Of a stretch of 64,000 nucleotides of DNA, positions 24,807-33,984 are shown in pieces. Source of the stretch: Paenibacillus sp. FSL H8-0048 (GTDB lineage: Bacteria > Bacillota > Bacilli > Paenibacillales > Paenibacillaceae); contig NZ_JBBODF010000001.1 in NCBI RefSeq assembly GCF_038002825.1, positions 1,984,001 to 2,048,000 of the forward strand, given 5' to 3'. The notes beneath the pieces were generated by a model. The model was not told the DNA's origin. It saw only the letters and a list, made by a program, of their open reading frames with translations, and searched no databases. How positions within the stretch are numbered: position 1 is the first letter of the stretch; every line of letters starts with the position of its first letter. The translations under genes were made by a program, and so were the position numbers.

Positions 24807-26087
24807 ATGCAAAATATTAAAGGAACCTATGATTACTTCGGCCGGGAACAGGCCATCCGCCAGAAGGTGCGCACTACGCTGCAGGAGCTGTTCGAGCTGT
24901 ACGGCTTCGAGTCCATGGATACGACTATGCTGAATGAGCTGGAGCTGCTGACCTCCAAATACGCCGGGGGCGATGAGATTCTGCGCGAAATGTACCAGCT
25001 GGCCGATCAGGGCGGGCGCAGGCTGGGGCTGCGGTACGATCTGACGATTCCTTTTGCCAAGGTGATTGCTCTCAATCCGGGAATCGAATTCCCCTGCCGG
25101 CGGTATGAGATCGGCAAGGTGTTCCGGGATGGTCCGGTCAAAAAAGGCCGCCTGCGCGAGTTCCTGCAATGTGACGCCGATGTCGCCGGCATTGCCGGTC
25201 CGCAGGCGGAAGCAGAGCTGATGCAGCTTGCGGTGGAAGCCTTCCGCAGACTGGAAATTCCGGTGGTGCTGAAGTGGAACAACCGCCGCTTTCTCGGTGA
25301 GATTCTGGGTGCGGCCTTTGTACCGCAGCAGGAGCAGCTCTCGGTGATGCTCACACTCGACAAGCTGGCTAAGATCGGCAGCGGCGGGGTGCTGGCTGAG
25401 CTGACTGACAAGCAGCTAACCGCTCAGACGGTTACGCTGATCTCGGAGCTGCTGGAGCTGGCGAACCCGGGATTCGCGGAACTGGTAGAACGGTACAAGC
25501 TGGAAGGACAGCCGGGCACGCTTGAAGTGCTTGCCTTGCAGCAGCTGATGGATGCGGTTGGACTTGCGGATGTGTGCGTGTTCGATCCGTTTTTGTCACG
25601 CGGGCTGTCATTCTATACAGGGACTGTATACGAAATCTTCGATGCCACAGGCGGCTATTCGTCCAGTCTGGGCGGCGGAGGGAGGTATGATGCCATCATC
25701 GGCAAGCTGGTCGGGCGTGACGATATCGAATATCCTACCGTGGGGATCTCCTTCGGCATGGAATCGATCATGGCCCTGCTGGGCGGGCGCCCGGCAGAAC
25801 CGGCGGAACGTTCCGGCGTGCTGATCGTTCCGATCGGCGGATATATGCCGCAGGCTCTCATCGCTGCAGCTAGCCTGCGGTCCGCCGGCATCCGGGCCAC
25901 GGTGGACACCGGCACGCGCAGGCTCAAAAAAACGCTGGCCGCCGCTTCAGCCAGAGGCATCCGCTACGTGATTATGGTCGGAGAGAGCGAAGCCGCTCTC
26001 GGCAATCTCCGGCTGAAGGATATGGACCTGGGGAGCGAGAAACTGGTTACGGCGGCGGAGGCGGTTCAGTTGATTTCGATGGGCTGA
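24807..26087 (+). CDS. hisS: Histidine--tRNA ligase, eukaryote-like motif 2 variant
   Basis: 426 residues, cytoplasmic class II synthetase. Motif 2 reads RRYEIGKVFRDGPVKKGRL followed by REFLQCDADVAG, closer to the eukaryotic/archaeal HisRS pattern than to the usual bacterial FRYERPQ type. The histidine-specific motifs are present as RGLSFYTGTVYE (Ser where Asp is usual) and GGGGRYD. A C-terminal anticodon-binding domain (VLIVPIGGYMPQALIAAASL) is present, so it is a full-length ligase rather than HisZ. AAAGGAG lies upstream. The leader peptide and attenuator preceding it indicate induction by histidine starvation. It may be a second HisRS of the genome; this cannot be judged from the window. 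Confidence 0.88.
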   Translation: MQNIKGTYDYFGREQAIRQKVRTTLQELFELYGFESMDTTMLNELELLTSKYAGGDEILREMYQLADQGGRRLGLRYDLTIPFAKVIALNPGIEFPCRRYEIGKVFRDGPVKKGRLREFLQCDADVAGIAGPQAEAELMQLAVEAFRRLEIPVVLKWNNRRFLGEILGAAFVPQQEQLSVMLTLDKLAKIGSGGVLAELTDKQLTAQTVTLISELLELANPGFAELVERYKLEGQPGTLEVLALQQLMDAVGLADVCVFDPFLSRGLSFYTGTVYEIFDATGGYSSSLGGGGRYDAIIGKLVGRDDIEYPTVGISFGMESIMALLGGRPAEPAERSGVLIVPIGGYMPQALIAAASLRSAGIRATVDTGTRRLKKTLAAASARGIRYVIMVGESEAALGNLRLKDMDLGSEKLVTAAEAVQLISMG

Positions 26088-27055
26088 ATTCTATGAAACA
26101 GAAACCGGGAGTCCGCCAGATACTCCTTTAGATAGGCCAGTGCATAGGGCTGTTCCTCCCGCAAGCTGGGGAGTTCGTCAGGATTAGAGATGTGGTGGCT
26201 ATAGTTCCCGATCATGATCATAATGAAGAAGCACTCCAGCTTCCGTTCGTAATCCGGCTCCAGCGCACGGATGCTGCTATAGCCCCCTATCAAGCTTCTG
26301 CGCTGTTCCGTGGACAGTTCCAGCAGAGCAGCTGCCAGATCATAGAGGTAGAAGCCATAGCCGCAGCGGCCAAAATCAATGGCACGCGGCTCTCCTTCAG
26401 CGAACACCACATTCCCGCCGTGGAGATCACCGTGAATCAGACCATAGTTGCTGTCATCCGGCAGCATGGCTTCGGCTTCATCCAAAATTCTAACAGCCGC
26501 AGCCTGATAGAGCTTCCACCAAGCTTCCGGGACCAGCGCCGAATGATGCTTCTCCAGCTTATCCCATTCCTTGCGGAAGCTGTCCGCTCCCCATGCCGGA
26601 CGGGTGAACGCTGCAGAGGGGGCAAACTGTCCGCCCGCTTGATGCATCCCGGCCAGCATGACGCCTACAGCGTAGAGCTGCTCATCCGGCAGATCGCCCT
26701 CCGAATGCTTCCCTTCGACCCAACGCATCAGGGTAACATAGTTAAGCTGCTGCGCTTCACTGCCAGCTTCACTTCGAGTCTCCAGGATATAACTGCCGCT
26801 TGAATCCGGCAGCCCCACGGGGACAACCAGCTCCGCCGACTGACTGAGATGTCTGAGCCATTCCAGCTCCGACAGAATCTCCTCCCGGCTGCACCGTTCG
26901 CCATGAATCCGCAGCAGCAGCTGCTGCTTGTTTTCCGTCTCGATCTTGAACGTGATACTATCGGATTCCTTTACATATTCAATTTTTGTCCAATCTAATT
27001 CGTATGCCTTGAGCGCTTGGAGTACTATATTCCTTGTTGCTGCTTTTACTTTCAT
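26066..27055 (-). CDS. Phosphotransferase, APH/choline-kinase fold
   Basis: 329 residues. The catalytic loop HGDLHGGNVVF and the metal-binding Asp in AIDFGRCGYGFYLYDLA are clear; an N-terminal lobe contains ITFKIETENKQQLLLRIHG. This is the aminoglycoside phosphotransferase fold, whose members phosphorylate small molecules such as choline, homoserine or antibiotics; nothing here fixes the substrate. ATG 27055 follows AGGAGG; the longer frame to 27085 is not preferred. Its 3-prime end overlaps the convergent hisS gene by 22 bases. Confidence 0.85.
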   Translation of the reverse strand: MKVKAATRNIVLQALKAYELDWTKIEYVKESDSITFKIETENKQQLLLRIHGERCSREEILSELEWLRHLSQSAELVVPVGLPDSSGSYILETRSEAGSEAQQLNYVTLMRWVEGKHSEGDLPDEQLYAVGVMLAGMHQAGGQFAPSAAFTRPAWGADSFRKEWDKLEKHHSALVPEAWWKLYQAAAVRILDEAEAMLPDDSNYGLIHGDLHGGNVVFAEGEPRAIDFGRCGYGFYLYDLAAALLELSTEQRRSLIGGYSSIRALEPDYERKLECFFIMIMIGNYSHHISNPDELPSLREEQPYALAYLKEYLADSRFLFHRIQPIEIN

Positions 27056-27149
27056 CTTTCTGTCTCCTCCTATGAATGTCTGCATTTATTATAGGGTCGG
27101 CGGAGGCGGGGGACATAGATAATAGACAGGTATAACCTGACTTTTGCAC

Positions 27150-27197
27150 AAAAAAAGGCTGCTCCAAGAGTCATGACGCGACTTCTTAGAGCAGTCT
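27150..27197 (-). terminator. Terminator of the CD3324-like gene
   Basis: Long stem of about 16 bp (27157-27172 with 27180-27196), followed on the minus strand by TTTTTTT. Confidence 0.8.
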
Positions 27198-27294
27198 CTG
27201 TATTACAGGTGGATCAGTTTGAGGCGATCATCATAAACTAGATTTCTGCTTTTACCATAAGCAGAAATGGCTACCTTCTGTGCCTTTAAGACCT

Positions 27295-27570
27295 CTACCC
27301 TCTCTGCTTGCTTCCATAGACAATCTTCTTGATGCTGTCGCCCGACAGGCAGAATTGCTCCGCCAGCTCAGTTACGCTTAGTCCGCTGGCATATTGCTCA
27401 CGAATGGACTGGTTCCGGGCGCTTAAGTAGGATCTGCCGCCTGAACTCTCCCCCCACCGCTTGCGCTGTCCCTCGGGCTTCGGGATATAGAGCATCCCGC
27501 CCTGCATATATTTCTGAACCTCCTGCAGCAGCTGCTGCGGTAATACCAGGTCTGCATTTACATATTTCAT
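27295..27570 (-). CDS. CD3324-family helix-turn-helix protein
   Basis: 91 residues. The N-terminal block MKYVNADLVLPQQLLQEVQK followed by GGMLYIPKPEGQRKRWG is characteristic of the CD3324/Mor-like family of small Firmicute DNA-binding proteins. The C-terminal part (IREQYASGLSVTELAEQFCL, then SGDSIKKIVYGSK) is a helix-turn-helix. AGGAGCGGAG precedes ATG 27570. It shares a promoter with a possible 34-codon upstream frame. Target genes unknown. Confidence 0.85.
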   Translation of the reverse strand: MKYVNADLVLPQQLLQEVQKYMQGGMLYIPKPEGQRKRWGESSGGRSYLSARNQSIREQYASGLSVTELAEQFCLSGDSIKKIVYGSKQRG

Positions 27571-27632
27571 ATAGCTCCGCTCCTCTTAAGTTATTCAACT
27601 TATCAAGGCAGCAAAGTCTATAGAACAGAACC

Positions 27633-27737
27633 TTATCCGGCCAAACGTTGCAGCGGAGAATAGCTGTCCGCTCTACACAATAACCGCTGTCTGCTGATCC
27701 ATAGACTTTGCGTAGAGCTGAGCATTAATCTTGTCAT
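27633..27737 (-). CDS. Possible 34-residue small protein upstream of the HTH gene
   Basis: A complete frame MTRLMLSSTQSLW... ending QRLAG, unlike any family I know. In its favour are AAGGAGGACGCATC directly before ATG 27737 and a promoter with 18-nt spacing about 40 nt upstream. It is rich in Ser, Leu and Arg and has no membrane segment. It may be a real small protein, a regulatory upstream frame for the HTH gene, or chance. Confidence 0.35.
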   Translation of the reverse strand: MTRLMLSSTQSLWISRQRLLCRADSYSPLQRLAG

Positions 27738-27776
27738 GATGCGTCCTCCTTCCAGTATCTAACATAGCTTATATTG

Positions 27777-27806
27777 ACTATAGCATACCAGTATCCGGTC
27801 TTTCAA
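27777..27806 (-). promoter_or_regulatory. Promoter of the small-ORF/HTH unit
   Basis: TTGAAA (27801-27806), 18-nt spacer, TATAGT (27777-27782) on the minus strand. The -35 abuts the terminator of the chemotaxis receptor gene. Confidence 0.6.
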
Positions 27807-27838
27807 AAAAAGGGGCCCCGCCAGCGTCCGGCGGGGCC
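27805..27838 (-). terminator. Terminator after the chemotaxis receptor gene
   Basis: GGCCCCGCC/GGCGGGGCC perfect stem (27814-27822, 27830-27838), followed by CC and TTTTTTT on the minus strand. Confidence 0.85.
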
Positions 27839-27847
27839 AAAAGTTAT

Positions 27848-27880
27848 ATTAAAGGGGGGTATGTGAGTACTATACCCCCT
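27848..27880 (-). terminator. First, weaker hairpin after the chemotaxis receptor gene
   Basis: GGGGGTAT/ATACCCCC stem (27855-27862, 27872-27879), followed by TTTAATAT on the minus strand. It lies between the gene and the stronger terminator. Confidence 0.45.
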
Positions 27881-27928
27881 CAAGCTTAAAAATAGATGAA
27901 GCCCAGGTAAAGATCTGCTGAAACCGGC

Positions 27929-29959
27929 TTAGATTTTGAATTTCTCTACCAGCTGTTGCATCTCCTTAGCACTCTGCGTATTCTCGTCCGCCATTGTGGC
28001 TTCATGGAAGGTCTTCTCCACAATATCCGCCGTCTTCTCCGCGATATCCTGCACCCCGATGGCCCCCTCGTTCACGGTAGCCGCCACCTCATTGACAGCG
28101 ATGGCGATGCTGGAGACGGTCTCGTTCAGGTGTTCAGCTGCCGCCTCGAACTGGTTCATCAGCCCGTTAATCGTGGAAGCATCATCATTATACTGCTGGC
28201 TGACCTCGGTCAGACGCTCATAATCGCCCAGCACATTGCGGTCGATGAAGCTCAGCACAGCCTCAGAGTGCCGGGTCATCTGCTCTACGGAGGCATAGAC
28301 ATTCCGCACAACCTCTTGAATGCCTGAAGCCGTCTCGGAGGACTTCTCGGCCAGCTTGCGGATCTCCCCGGCCACCACGGCGAAGCCCCGGCCCGCCTCA
28401 CCTGCCCGCGCAGCTTCAATCGCTGCATTCAGGGCCAGCAGGTTGGTCTGGCTTGTAATGGAGAGAATCGTATCAGCCAATACATTGATCTCGTGGATCG
28501 CTCCTGACTGTTCAATGGCCTGCTGCATCTCACTGCGGACGGAGCTGTAGATCTGCTTCGCGTTCTCTGTAGACGTCACTGCATCATGCTGAAGCTCCAG
28601 GGCCCGCTGCGTAATTTGGCCCGATACTCCGGAGCCTTCTTTTACCTTAGCGCTGATCATTCTCACGTTGTTCAGGGTCTCATGGATGGCCGCTGTCATC
28701 TCTTCGGTAGAAGCTGCCGTCTCCTCCATCCCTGCGGACAGCTCTTCTGTCGTGGCTGAATTATCATGCGCATTCTCTCTGACCTCATTCGACAGCTTCT
28801 CCAGCGTCTCGGCATTGTCCAGCACCTTGGCGGAGATCGCAATCAGACTGCCCGCCATCTCACGCAGCGCCGCGCGGGTACGGAACATAGCCTTGGCGAT
28901 GGTTCCTGTCTCGTCTTTATTTTTAGTCAAATATTCATATTGATTATCATACTTGAGATCCAGCTCCGCCGTGCGGTTCACCAGCTCCGTGAGCTTGATA
29001 ATCGGTGAGGAGATCCGGGTAGCCACCGTAGTCCCGATCAACAGGGTAAGCAGCAGACTTCCCAGACCAAGCAGCAGGATGAAGTTGGTCATTTCGCTCA
29101 CCGGCTGCAGCACCTCGTCCACATCTCCGGTCAGCACCAGGGTCCACTTCGTCTCGGGCAGCACGGTGAAGGCCGCTTTTTTCTTGGCCTCCTTGAAGGT
29201 GTATTCCACATTGCCGTCCGCAACGGCCTCCCCCGCCTTCACCCGGTCCACAACGGCTTTGATCGATTCGTTCTCGACCGGGAAGCCAATCTTCTTATGA
29301 TCAGGGTGATACAGCGTATTCCCCGTCTCATCCACCAGATAGGCATAGGACGAAGGGGCGCCCGCTACCTTGGCATCCGCCAGATACGTAATCAGGCTAT
29401 CCGCATTTACGGCCGAGCCGACGAACCCGATCATCTTGCCCCCGCTCATCACCGGATGGGCAAACACCAGGATGTAAGCCCCGGTGGATTTGGATTTCAG
29501 CGTCTCACTGATGGCCGGCTGGCCGGTCTTCAAGACATTCTTCGTATAATTTCTGTCGCTGAAGTTGGCGCCGACCAGCTTAGTATCGCTGTCCGCTACC
29601 GCCGTTCCCTTCAGATCGACCACAAACATATGCTCCAGATTGCCTGCATCCTTCACCTGGCTCTGAAGCTTAACATTGATCTGGCCCCGCAGTGTTTCCT
29701 CCACTGAGCCGCCGTTAGCAGCCTGAAGCAGCAGCTCCGCGATCTCACTCTCCCCCGCTACCAGCTGGATGTTCCGCTTCTCCTTGTCGATCATTGCGCC
29801 GATGGTCTGCGCTTTGTTGGTGTTAGCCTGTTCCATGGAAGATTCGGTCAGGTTCATGATGGTGGCTGTGGATTTGGTGTACGTAAAAATCCCCATTAAT
29901 GCTGTAGAAATAAGTGTAACGACAATCATCATAACCGATAGCTTCATACGAATCTTCAT
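27929..29959 (-). CDS. Methyl-accepting chemotaxis protein with Cache sensor
   Basis: 676 residues. A membrane segment lies at about 8-28 ([19 protein letters not shown]). The extracellular double Cache sensor at about 35-275 contains [18 protein letters not shown] second membrane segment ([20 protein letters not shown]) is followed by a HAMP domain and a long coiled-coil signalling domain whose hairpin tip reads [19 protein letters not shown] then [21 protein letters not shown]. Ligands are typically small organic compounds; none can be named here. A possible SigD-like -10 (CCGATAAT, minus strand, 30034-30041) lies upstream but its -35 is poor. Confidence 0.93.
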   Translation of the reverse strand: MKIRMKLSVMMIVVTLISTALMGIFTYTKSTATIMNLTESSMEQANTNKAQTIGAMIDKEKRNIQLVAGESEIAELLLQAANGGSVEETLRGQINVKLQSQVKDAGNLEHMFVVDLKGTAVADSDTKLVGANFSDRNYTKNVLKTGQPAISETLKSKSTGAYILVFAHPVMSGGKMIGFVGSAVNADSLITYLADAKVAGAPSSYAYLVDETGNTLYHPDHKKIGFPVENESIKAVVDRVKAGEAVADGNVEYTFKEAKKKAAFTVLPETKWTLVLTGDVDEVLQPVSEMTNFILLLGLGSLLLTLLIGTTVATRISSPIIKLTELVNRTAELDLKYDNQYEYLTKNKDETGTIAKAMFRTRAALREMAGSLIAISAKVLDNAETLEKLSNEVRENAHDNSATTEELSAGMEETAASTEEMTAAIHETLNNVRMISAKVKEGSGVSGQITQRALELQHDAVTSTENAKQIYSSVRSEMQQAIEQSGAIHEINVLADTILSITSQTNLLALNAAIEAARAGEAGRGFAVVAGEIRKLAEKSSETASGIQEVVRNVYASVEQMTRHSEAVLSFIDRNVLGDYERLTEVSQQYNDDASTINGLMNQFEAAAEHLNETVSSIAIAVNEVAATVNEGAIGVQDIAEKTADIVEKTFHEATMADENTQSAKEMQQLVEKFKI

Positions 29960-30192
29960 GATTTTCTTCTTCCTTCCGCCCTTTTCTAATCCGCTAGCTT
30001 CTAATCAGCCAAAATGCTAACTTTATTACAATAATTATCGGATTTTCCTCGAAAATAATGAATATTCCTTGTAGTATTTTCAGAAATATTATCGAATTTT
30101 GTCGAATCGTAACCTATTATATTTATCTTAGTAAAAACATATTGTATTCGTTTTTCTGTGAAAAAACGTCTGGCACAACCTGTGATAAACGC

Positions 30193-30268
30193 ACGGCCAT
30201 AGTGACACACACAGTCCAATTGTGACCGGTTTTTCGATTACATTTGGTCTATGCGCCTTCGCAGCCAA
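30193..30268. repeat. Dispersed copy of the 51/52-bp hairpin repeat
   Basis: GGCCA at 30195 and GGTCT at 30246 are 51 bases apart. Between them ATTGTGACCGGTTTTTCGATTACAT parallels the window-start unit, which reads ATTGTAATCGGTTTTCCGATTACAT. GCGCCTTCGCAGCC follows, as in the tandem array. The copy is degenerate. The rest of 29960-30403 holds only the receptor gene's upstream region and the terminator at 30313. Confidence 0.55.
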
Positions 30269-30312
30269 CGGGTACCTGCTTATCCACGACACGCACAAAT
30301 CATAATTTACCA

Positions 30313-30376
30313 AATAGCAAAGAACCGCCCTCCTCAACAACCGCATACAGCGGTTGAATTAGGAGAAGCGGGTTCG
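30313..30376 (-). terminator. Hairpin after the bile acid symporter family gene
   Basis: Outer GAACC/GGTTC and inner AACCGC/GCGGTT arms make a long two-part hairpin (30322-30375). On the minus strand TTTGCTATTT follows, so termination may be moderate. Confidence 0.5.
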
Positions 30377-30403
30377 CATTCCATATATGAAGTTGGTCTT
30401 CTA

Positions 30404-31432
30404 CTAAGTGCCCGGGCTGTCCGGCGAAGCTGAGGCGCCAGTCGGCACTGCTACCGGCCGGGCTTGCTGCTGCCGCCGTCTCACCCTGCTGCGGATGAAC
30501 ATGCCGGAGCAGGCAGCCAGAATCTGCTGGAACAGCATACCGGAGATCACGGGCAGTGCCACAGCGGGCGGGAAGTAGCGCACAGCCAGCACTGCGCCTG
30601 CACTGAGATTACGCATGCCGGAGTTGAACTGTACGGCCACGGAGCTCTCATGGTCATAATGCAGGCGGCGCGAAACGAATGCTCCAATAACGTAACCGAG
30701 CGCGACCGTAACGAAGGTAACCGCGATAATAAGGATGAGCTTGCCATCCGGATGCTTCAGATACCGGGCGATGCTGGCCCCATTGATCGAGACCACGGTG
30801 AACAAGCCCACCTTGACAAACGGGGCCAGCGGCGGACCGCATACCGTGCTGATCTTGCCTTTGCTGAATTGATTCAGCAGCATTCCTGCTACAGAAGGCA
30901 GTACCACCATCCACAGCAGGCCCCGCATCATCTCACCGGCGTCCATCTGTACGCTCGCCCCCATCAGGACATACAGCGTAGCCGGTACAATCAATGGAGA
31001 TAATAGCGTATCGATCAAGATCAGCGCCAGCGTAAGCGCGATATTCCCGCCATGCATGGATACCCAGACTACACTGACCACTCCGGTCGGAATAGCGAAG
31101 AGCAGCACATACCCTGTAACGGTATAAGGATCACCCGGGAAAAACAGCATCGCAGCCACCCACCCGATCAGCGGCATCACAACGTGCAGGATAACCAGCA
31201 GAAGAATCAGCTTCTGCGGCTTGACCAGCACGGCTAGCAGATCCCGGAAATTCGATTTCAGACTGCCGATCAGTGTCATACCGGCGAAGATCCAAGGCAC
31301 CAGCCACGTTAACGGAAGCAGAGACACCTCATTGAGCACGCCAACTACGATGGCTGCGGGTGTTAGCAGCGGCATAATCCGCTCCAGCACACGGTTGGAT
31401 GATATTAATCCGTGTCTTACTGCACCAAGCAT
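30404..31432 (-). CDS. Bile acid:sodium symporter (BASS) family transporter
   Basis: About 342 residues with nine or ten membrane segments (for example LTWLVPWIFAGMTLIGSL, LILLLVILHVVMPLIGWVA, LILIIAVTFVTVALGYVIGA). The conserved family features FAIPTGVVSVVW and the crossover motif with FNSGMRNLSAGAVLA are visible. In bacteria BASS members move organic anions such as pantoate or arsenite-like substrates; the substrate here is unknown. ATG 31432 is chosen because AAGGG lies 9 nt upstream, whereas ATG 31441 directly abuts it. The Arg/Gln-rich C-terminal tail is cytoplasmic. Confidence 0.85.
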   Translation of the reverse strand: MLGAVRHGLISSNRVLERIMPLLTPAAIVVGVLNEVSLLPLTWLVPWIFAGMTLIGSLKSNFRDLLAVLVKPQKLILLLVILHVVMPLIGWVAAMLFFPGDPYTVTGYVLLFAIPTGVVSVVWVSMHGGNIALTLALILIDTLLSPLIVPATLYVLMGASVQMDAGEMMRGLLWMVVLPSVAGMLLNQFSKGKISTVCGPPLAPFVKVGLFTVVSINGASIARYLKHPDGKLILIIAVTFVTVALGYVIGAFVSRRLHYDHESSVAVQFNSGMRNLSAGAVLAVRYFPPAVALPVISGMLFQQILAACSGMFIRSRVRRRQQQARPVAVPTGASASPDSPGT

Positions 31433-31506
31433 GGTTCTCATCCCTTCATGTAAACTTTGCCATCATACACCGCTGACTGTCTCTGCTGCCAGATCCGGTA
31501 AAGGAG

Positions 31507-32460
31507 CTATACTCCTTGGGGGAACAAGGCGTCCAGCGCCGGGCAAGGCCGTTTCTCCAGATAGTCTGACAGAGGTGCAGGCATATTACTGTACAAGTCC
31601 TTCAGTGACGTTCCATTATAGATATTGCCGATAATAACCGGGTGGCACAGCTCGGAGATCAGAATGTCGCCGTTACCGTGCAGATGAAGCTGCTTCATGC
31701 CTTCAATGCAATGCGGGAAATAGACGCCCGGCTGCTCCTCGAAGCCCATTGCATCCATGAACCGGTCCATACAGGTGAAGTAGAGAGTGGTGTCCTCCGG
31801 CTTCCGTGCAATCAGCTCATTGACGGCATTCTTCAGCTGCTCGCGGGCGGCAATCGCCTTCCAGCCGGTATGTCCCATGATAATACTATTCTGGATTTCA
31901 TGCGTTCTTACGCCCATGGAATAGACATGCTCGCTGATTTCCTGCATATGATCCTGAGTCTCATTGAACAGCAGTGTCTCCAGCACGACATTCACGTTTG
32001 TTTTGGCGAACATAGTGATGTTCTCTCTGATTTTGTGATAGACGCTGGTGTGAATGTTGTAATACCGCGAGAAGCCCTCAGCCGTGGTGAAATTGAAAGA
32101 GATATGAATCGTCGTCAGACCTGCGTCCACCAGCTGCCCGATCCGCTGCTCATTCAGCAGACTGCCGTTCGAATTGAGCTGGGTCTGAATGCCGCGCGAA
32201 GAGCAGTAGGCCACAATCTCCACACAATCCTGGAACTTCAGCGTAACCTCTCCGCCCGACAGACGCACACGCTTCAGATTAGGCAGCTCCTCCAAAATGC
32301 GGATGACCTCCTTGCCGTCAAGAGTCTGGCCGTCATTTCTATTATAAGCGCAGCAGTAATCACAGCGGAAATTGCAGTTCGAGGTTACGCCGACTTCCAG
32401 CCCTTCCAGCTCATACGTCATCGGCTTATCCAGTTCCAGTGCTTTGTATTTCGTACTCAT
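31507..32460 (-). CDS. Radical SAM protein
   Basis: 317 residues. The iron-sulfur motif CNFRCDYC (CxxxCxxC, near residue 29) and the SAM-binding glycine motif RLSGGEVTL define a radical SAM enzyme. Later segments (NSNGSLLNEQRIGQLVDAG, HISFNFTTAEGF) resemble the MoaA/PqqE-type core. Additional cysteines near the C-terminus (TCMDRF, PHCIEG, LCHP, RPCPAL) could bind a second cluster. AGGAGG precedes ATG 32460. No precursor peptide or obvious substrate gene lies beside it, so the reaction cannot be named. Confidence 0.87.
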   Translation of the reverse strand: MSTKYKALELDKPMTYELEGLEVGVTSNCNFRCDYCCAYNRNDGQTLDGKEVIRILEELPNLKRVRLSGGEVTLKFQDCVEIVAYCSSRGIQTQLNSNGSLLNEQRIGQLVDAGLTTIHISFNFTTAEGFSRYYNIHTSVYHKIRENITMFAKTNVNVVLETLLFNETQDHMQEISEHVYSMGVRTHEIQNSIIMGHTGWKAIAAREQLKNAVNELIARKPEDTTLYFTCMDRFMDAMGFEEQPGVYFPHCIEGMKQLHLHGNGDILISELCHPVIIGNIYNGTSLKDLYSNMPAPLSDYLEKRPCPALDALFPQGV

Positions 32461-32566
32461 CTTCTATAGTCCTCCTTGGATGCTGATTGTTCCTGTTCAA
32501 AGGTCAACTATAGAATTATACAGGTTTGCCCGTGAGGTTAATGTGACATTTGATATTTGATCTTTG

Positions 32567-32612
32567 CAAAAAGACTGCTGCACGGTTATAGGCTCACCAT
32601 ACAGCAGTCTTC
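32567..32612 (-). terminator. Terminator of the GH18-like gene
   Basis: AAGACTGCTG/CAGCAGTCTT arms (32571-32580, 32602-32611), followed on the minus strand by TTT. Confidence 0.75.
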
Positions 32613-32631
32613 ATTAAGATAGATGTACCTG

Positions 32632-33882
32632 CTACAGCTCGATAGCTTCTCCCATCCGGTTCAGCACCGGCTGGCCGATGATTCCCAGACGCCAGACCGC
32701 AATTCCCTTAAGGCCGTAACGCTTAGCCAGACCGATCTTGGCATTGACAGAGGCTTCGTTCTCACTGTAGACCGAGATCCCAAGAATCAGCTTCTCCTTG
32801 CTGACCTGATCAAGCGCCAGCCGGATGCTCTCATCGACCTTCTTCATCGGCTCCGGCCCGGTCTCTCCTTCATAGGCGTAAGCCATGATAACCAGATCGT
32901 CCGCAAGTTTCCCCAGCGTCTTGTAATCATAGCCCTTGTAGGAGCTGTTCAGCGGATGCAGAATGACAGTCAGCTTGAGGCTGGCGGCGCGGGCGGCGGT
33001 GGAGAGATTTTTGACAAAAGCGTTATATTGGCTCTGCACCAGCGCCTTATCCCCCGTCAGTCCCAAGCCTTCAAGATCGAGTCCGATGCCCTTGAAGCCC
33101 TTCTGTGAGGCCAAATCGACAATACTGGCGATCGTCTGCTGCTGTAGCTGCGCGTCCTCCAGATTCTTGCTCAGCTCCAGTGACGAGTCACTGGAATAGA
33201 TCATCAGGTAGGGAGCGGTCCCTCCCGCCGCCGCATTCTGCACAATCGATTCCGGCGTAACCTCGCCAGCCGCCTCCGGCCACCAGAAATCCTTGCCCGT
33301 GGTGGTGAACTGGCCGTTCTTGTCAATCCGCGCCCAGCCAAAAGCAACCGCATCGAAGCTTGGAATCAGCGAGACCTCACTGTAAGCCTTCTGTGCGTAG
33401 AAGCCCAAGGTATACATATCCCGCTTCGGGGAAGTTATGAATACGGTCTTGGATGCCTGATTCCAGGAGGCTGCCGCCCCGAACTGCTGGCTGAAGAATT
33501 TGAGCGGAAGCATCGTCGTTCCGCGGATATCCTGCGGCGCTGCCGCAAGCTTCACTACGGTCCCGTTCACGACGGCATTTTTGCTGCCGAGGGTCAGGAC
33601 GACTACAGTTGGAGCAGATCCAGCTGCGTCCTTCCGGGTGGCTGTGATCTTGCGGGCCTTCTGATTCCATTCCACCTGAATTCCCAGGGCTTCAGAGATG
33701 GCGCGGAAGGGCACCATGGTCGTTCCGTTCATCATCACCGGCTCTACCGGAAACGGCAGAGGATAGCCATCCAGCATGATGCTGACGCCCGCAGGCGCAG
33801 CATGGACCGTACTTGCCGGAAGTGCCGAGAGGCTGCCGAGTGAGATCGCTGCGCATAATACGATTTTAGCCAAATGCTTCAT
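32632..33882 (-). CDS. Secreted GH18-like protein with copper-amine-oxidase-type stalk domain
   Basis: 416 residues. Signal peptide at about 1-28 (cleavage near HAAPA). Residues about 32-150 form two copies of the stalk/CuAO-N1 domain (TTMVPFRAISEALGIQVEW and TTMLPLKFFSQQFGAAASW). Residues about 155-410 form a YaaH-like glycoside hydrolase 18 barrel. The active-site strand reads KGIGLDLEGLG, keeping the catalytic Glu but departing from the usual DxxDxDxE, so chitinase activity is doubtful. A role in cell wall or spore peptidoglycan is likely from the family. A monocistronic unit ending in a terminator. Confidence 0.85.
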   Translation of the reverse strand: MKHLAKIVLCAAISLGSLSALPASTVHAAPAGVSIMLDGYPLPFPVEPVMMNGTTMVPFRAISEALGIQVEWNQKARKITATRKDAAGSAPTVVVLTLGSKNAVVNGTVVKLAAAPQDIRGTTMLPLKFFSQQFGAAASWNQASKTVFITSPKRDMYTLGFYAQKAYSEVSLIPSFDAVAFGWARIDKNGQFTTTGKDFWWPEAAGEVTPESIVQNAAAGGTAPYLMIYSSDSSLELSKNLEDAQLQQQTIASIVDLASQKGFKGIGLDLEGLGLTGDKALVQSQYNAFVKNLSTAARAASLKLTVILHPLNSSYKGYDYKTLGKLADDLVIMAYAYEGETGPEPMKKVDESIRLALDQVSKEKLILGISVYSENEASVNAKIGLAKRYGLKGIAVWRLGIIGQPVLNRMGEAIEL

Positions 33883-33984
33883 ATCAGTAAGTTCCCCATT
33901 CTATTAGATAGATTGTGAATCTCTCAACCTTACATCCCCTACTATTCTAGCAAACTAGATAAATATAGCAAATGAAGGTATTTC

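Noticed and set aside
24807..26087. HisZ (ATP phosphoribosyltransferase regulatory subunit)
   Set aside because: The C-terminal anticodon-binding domain and histidine motifs are present, and no other his biosynthesis gene is adjacent.
33352..33882. Copper amine oxidase enzyme
   Set aside because: Only the N-terminal stalk-type domain is present; no amine oxidase catalytic domain follows.
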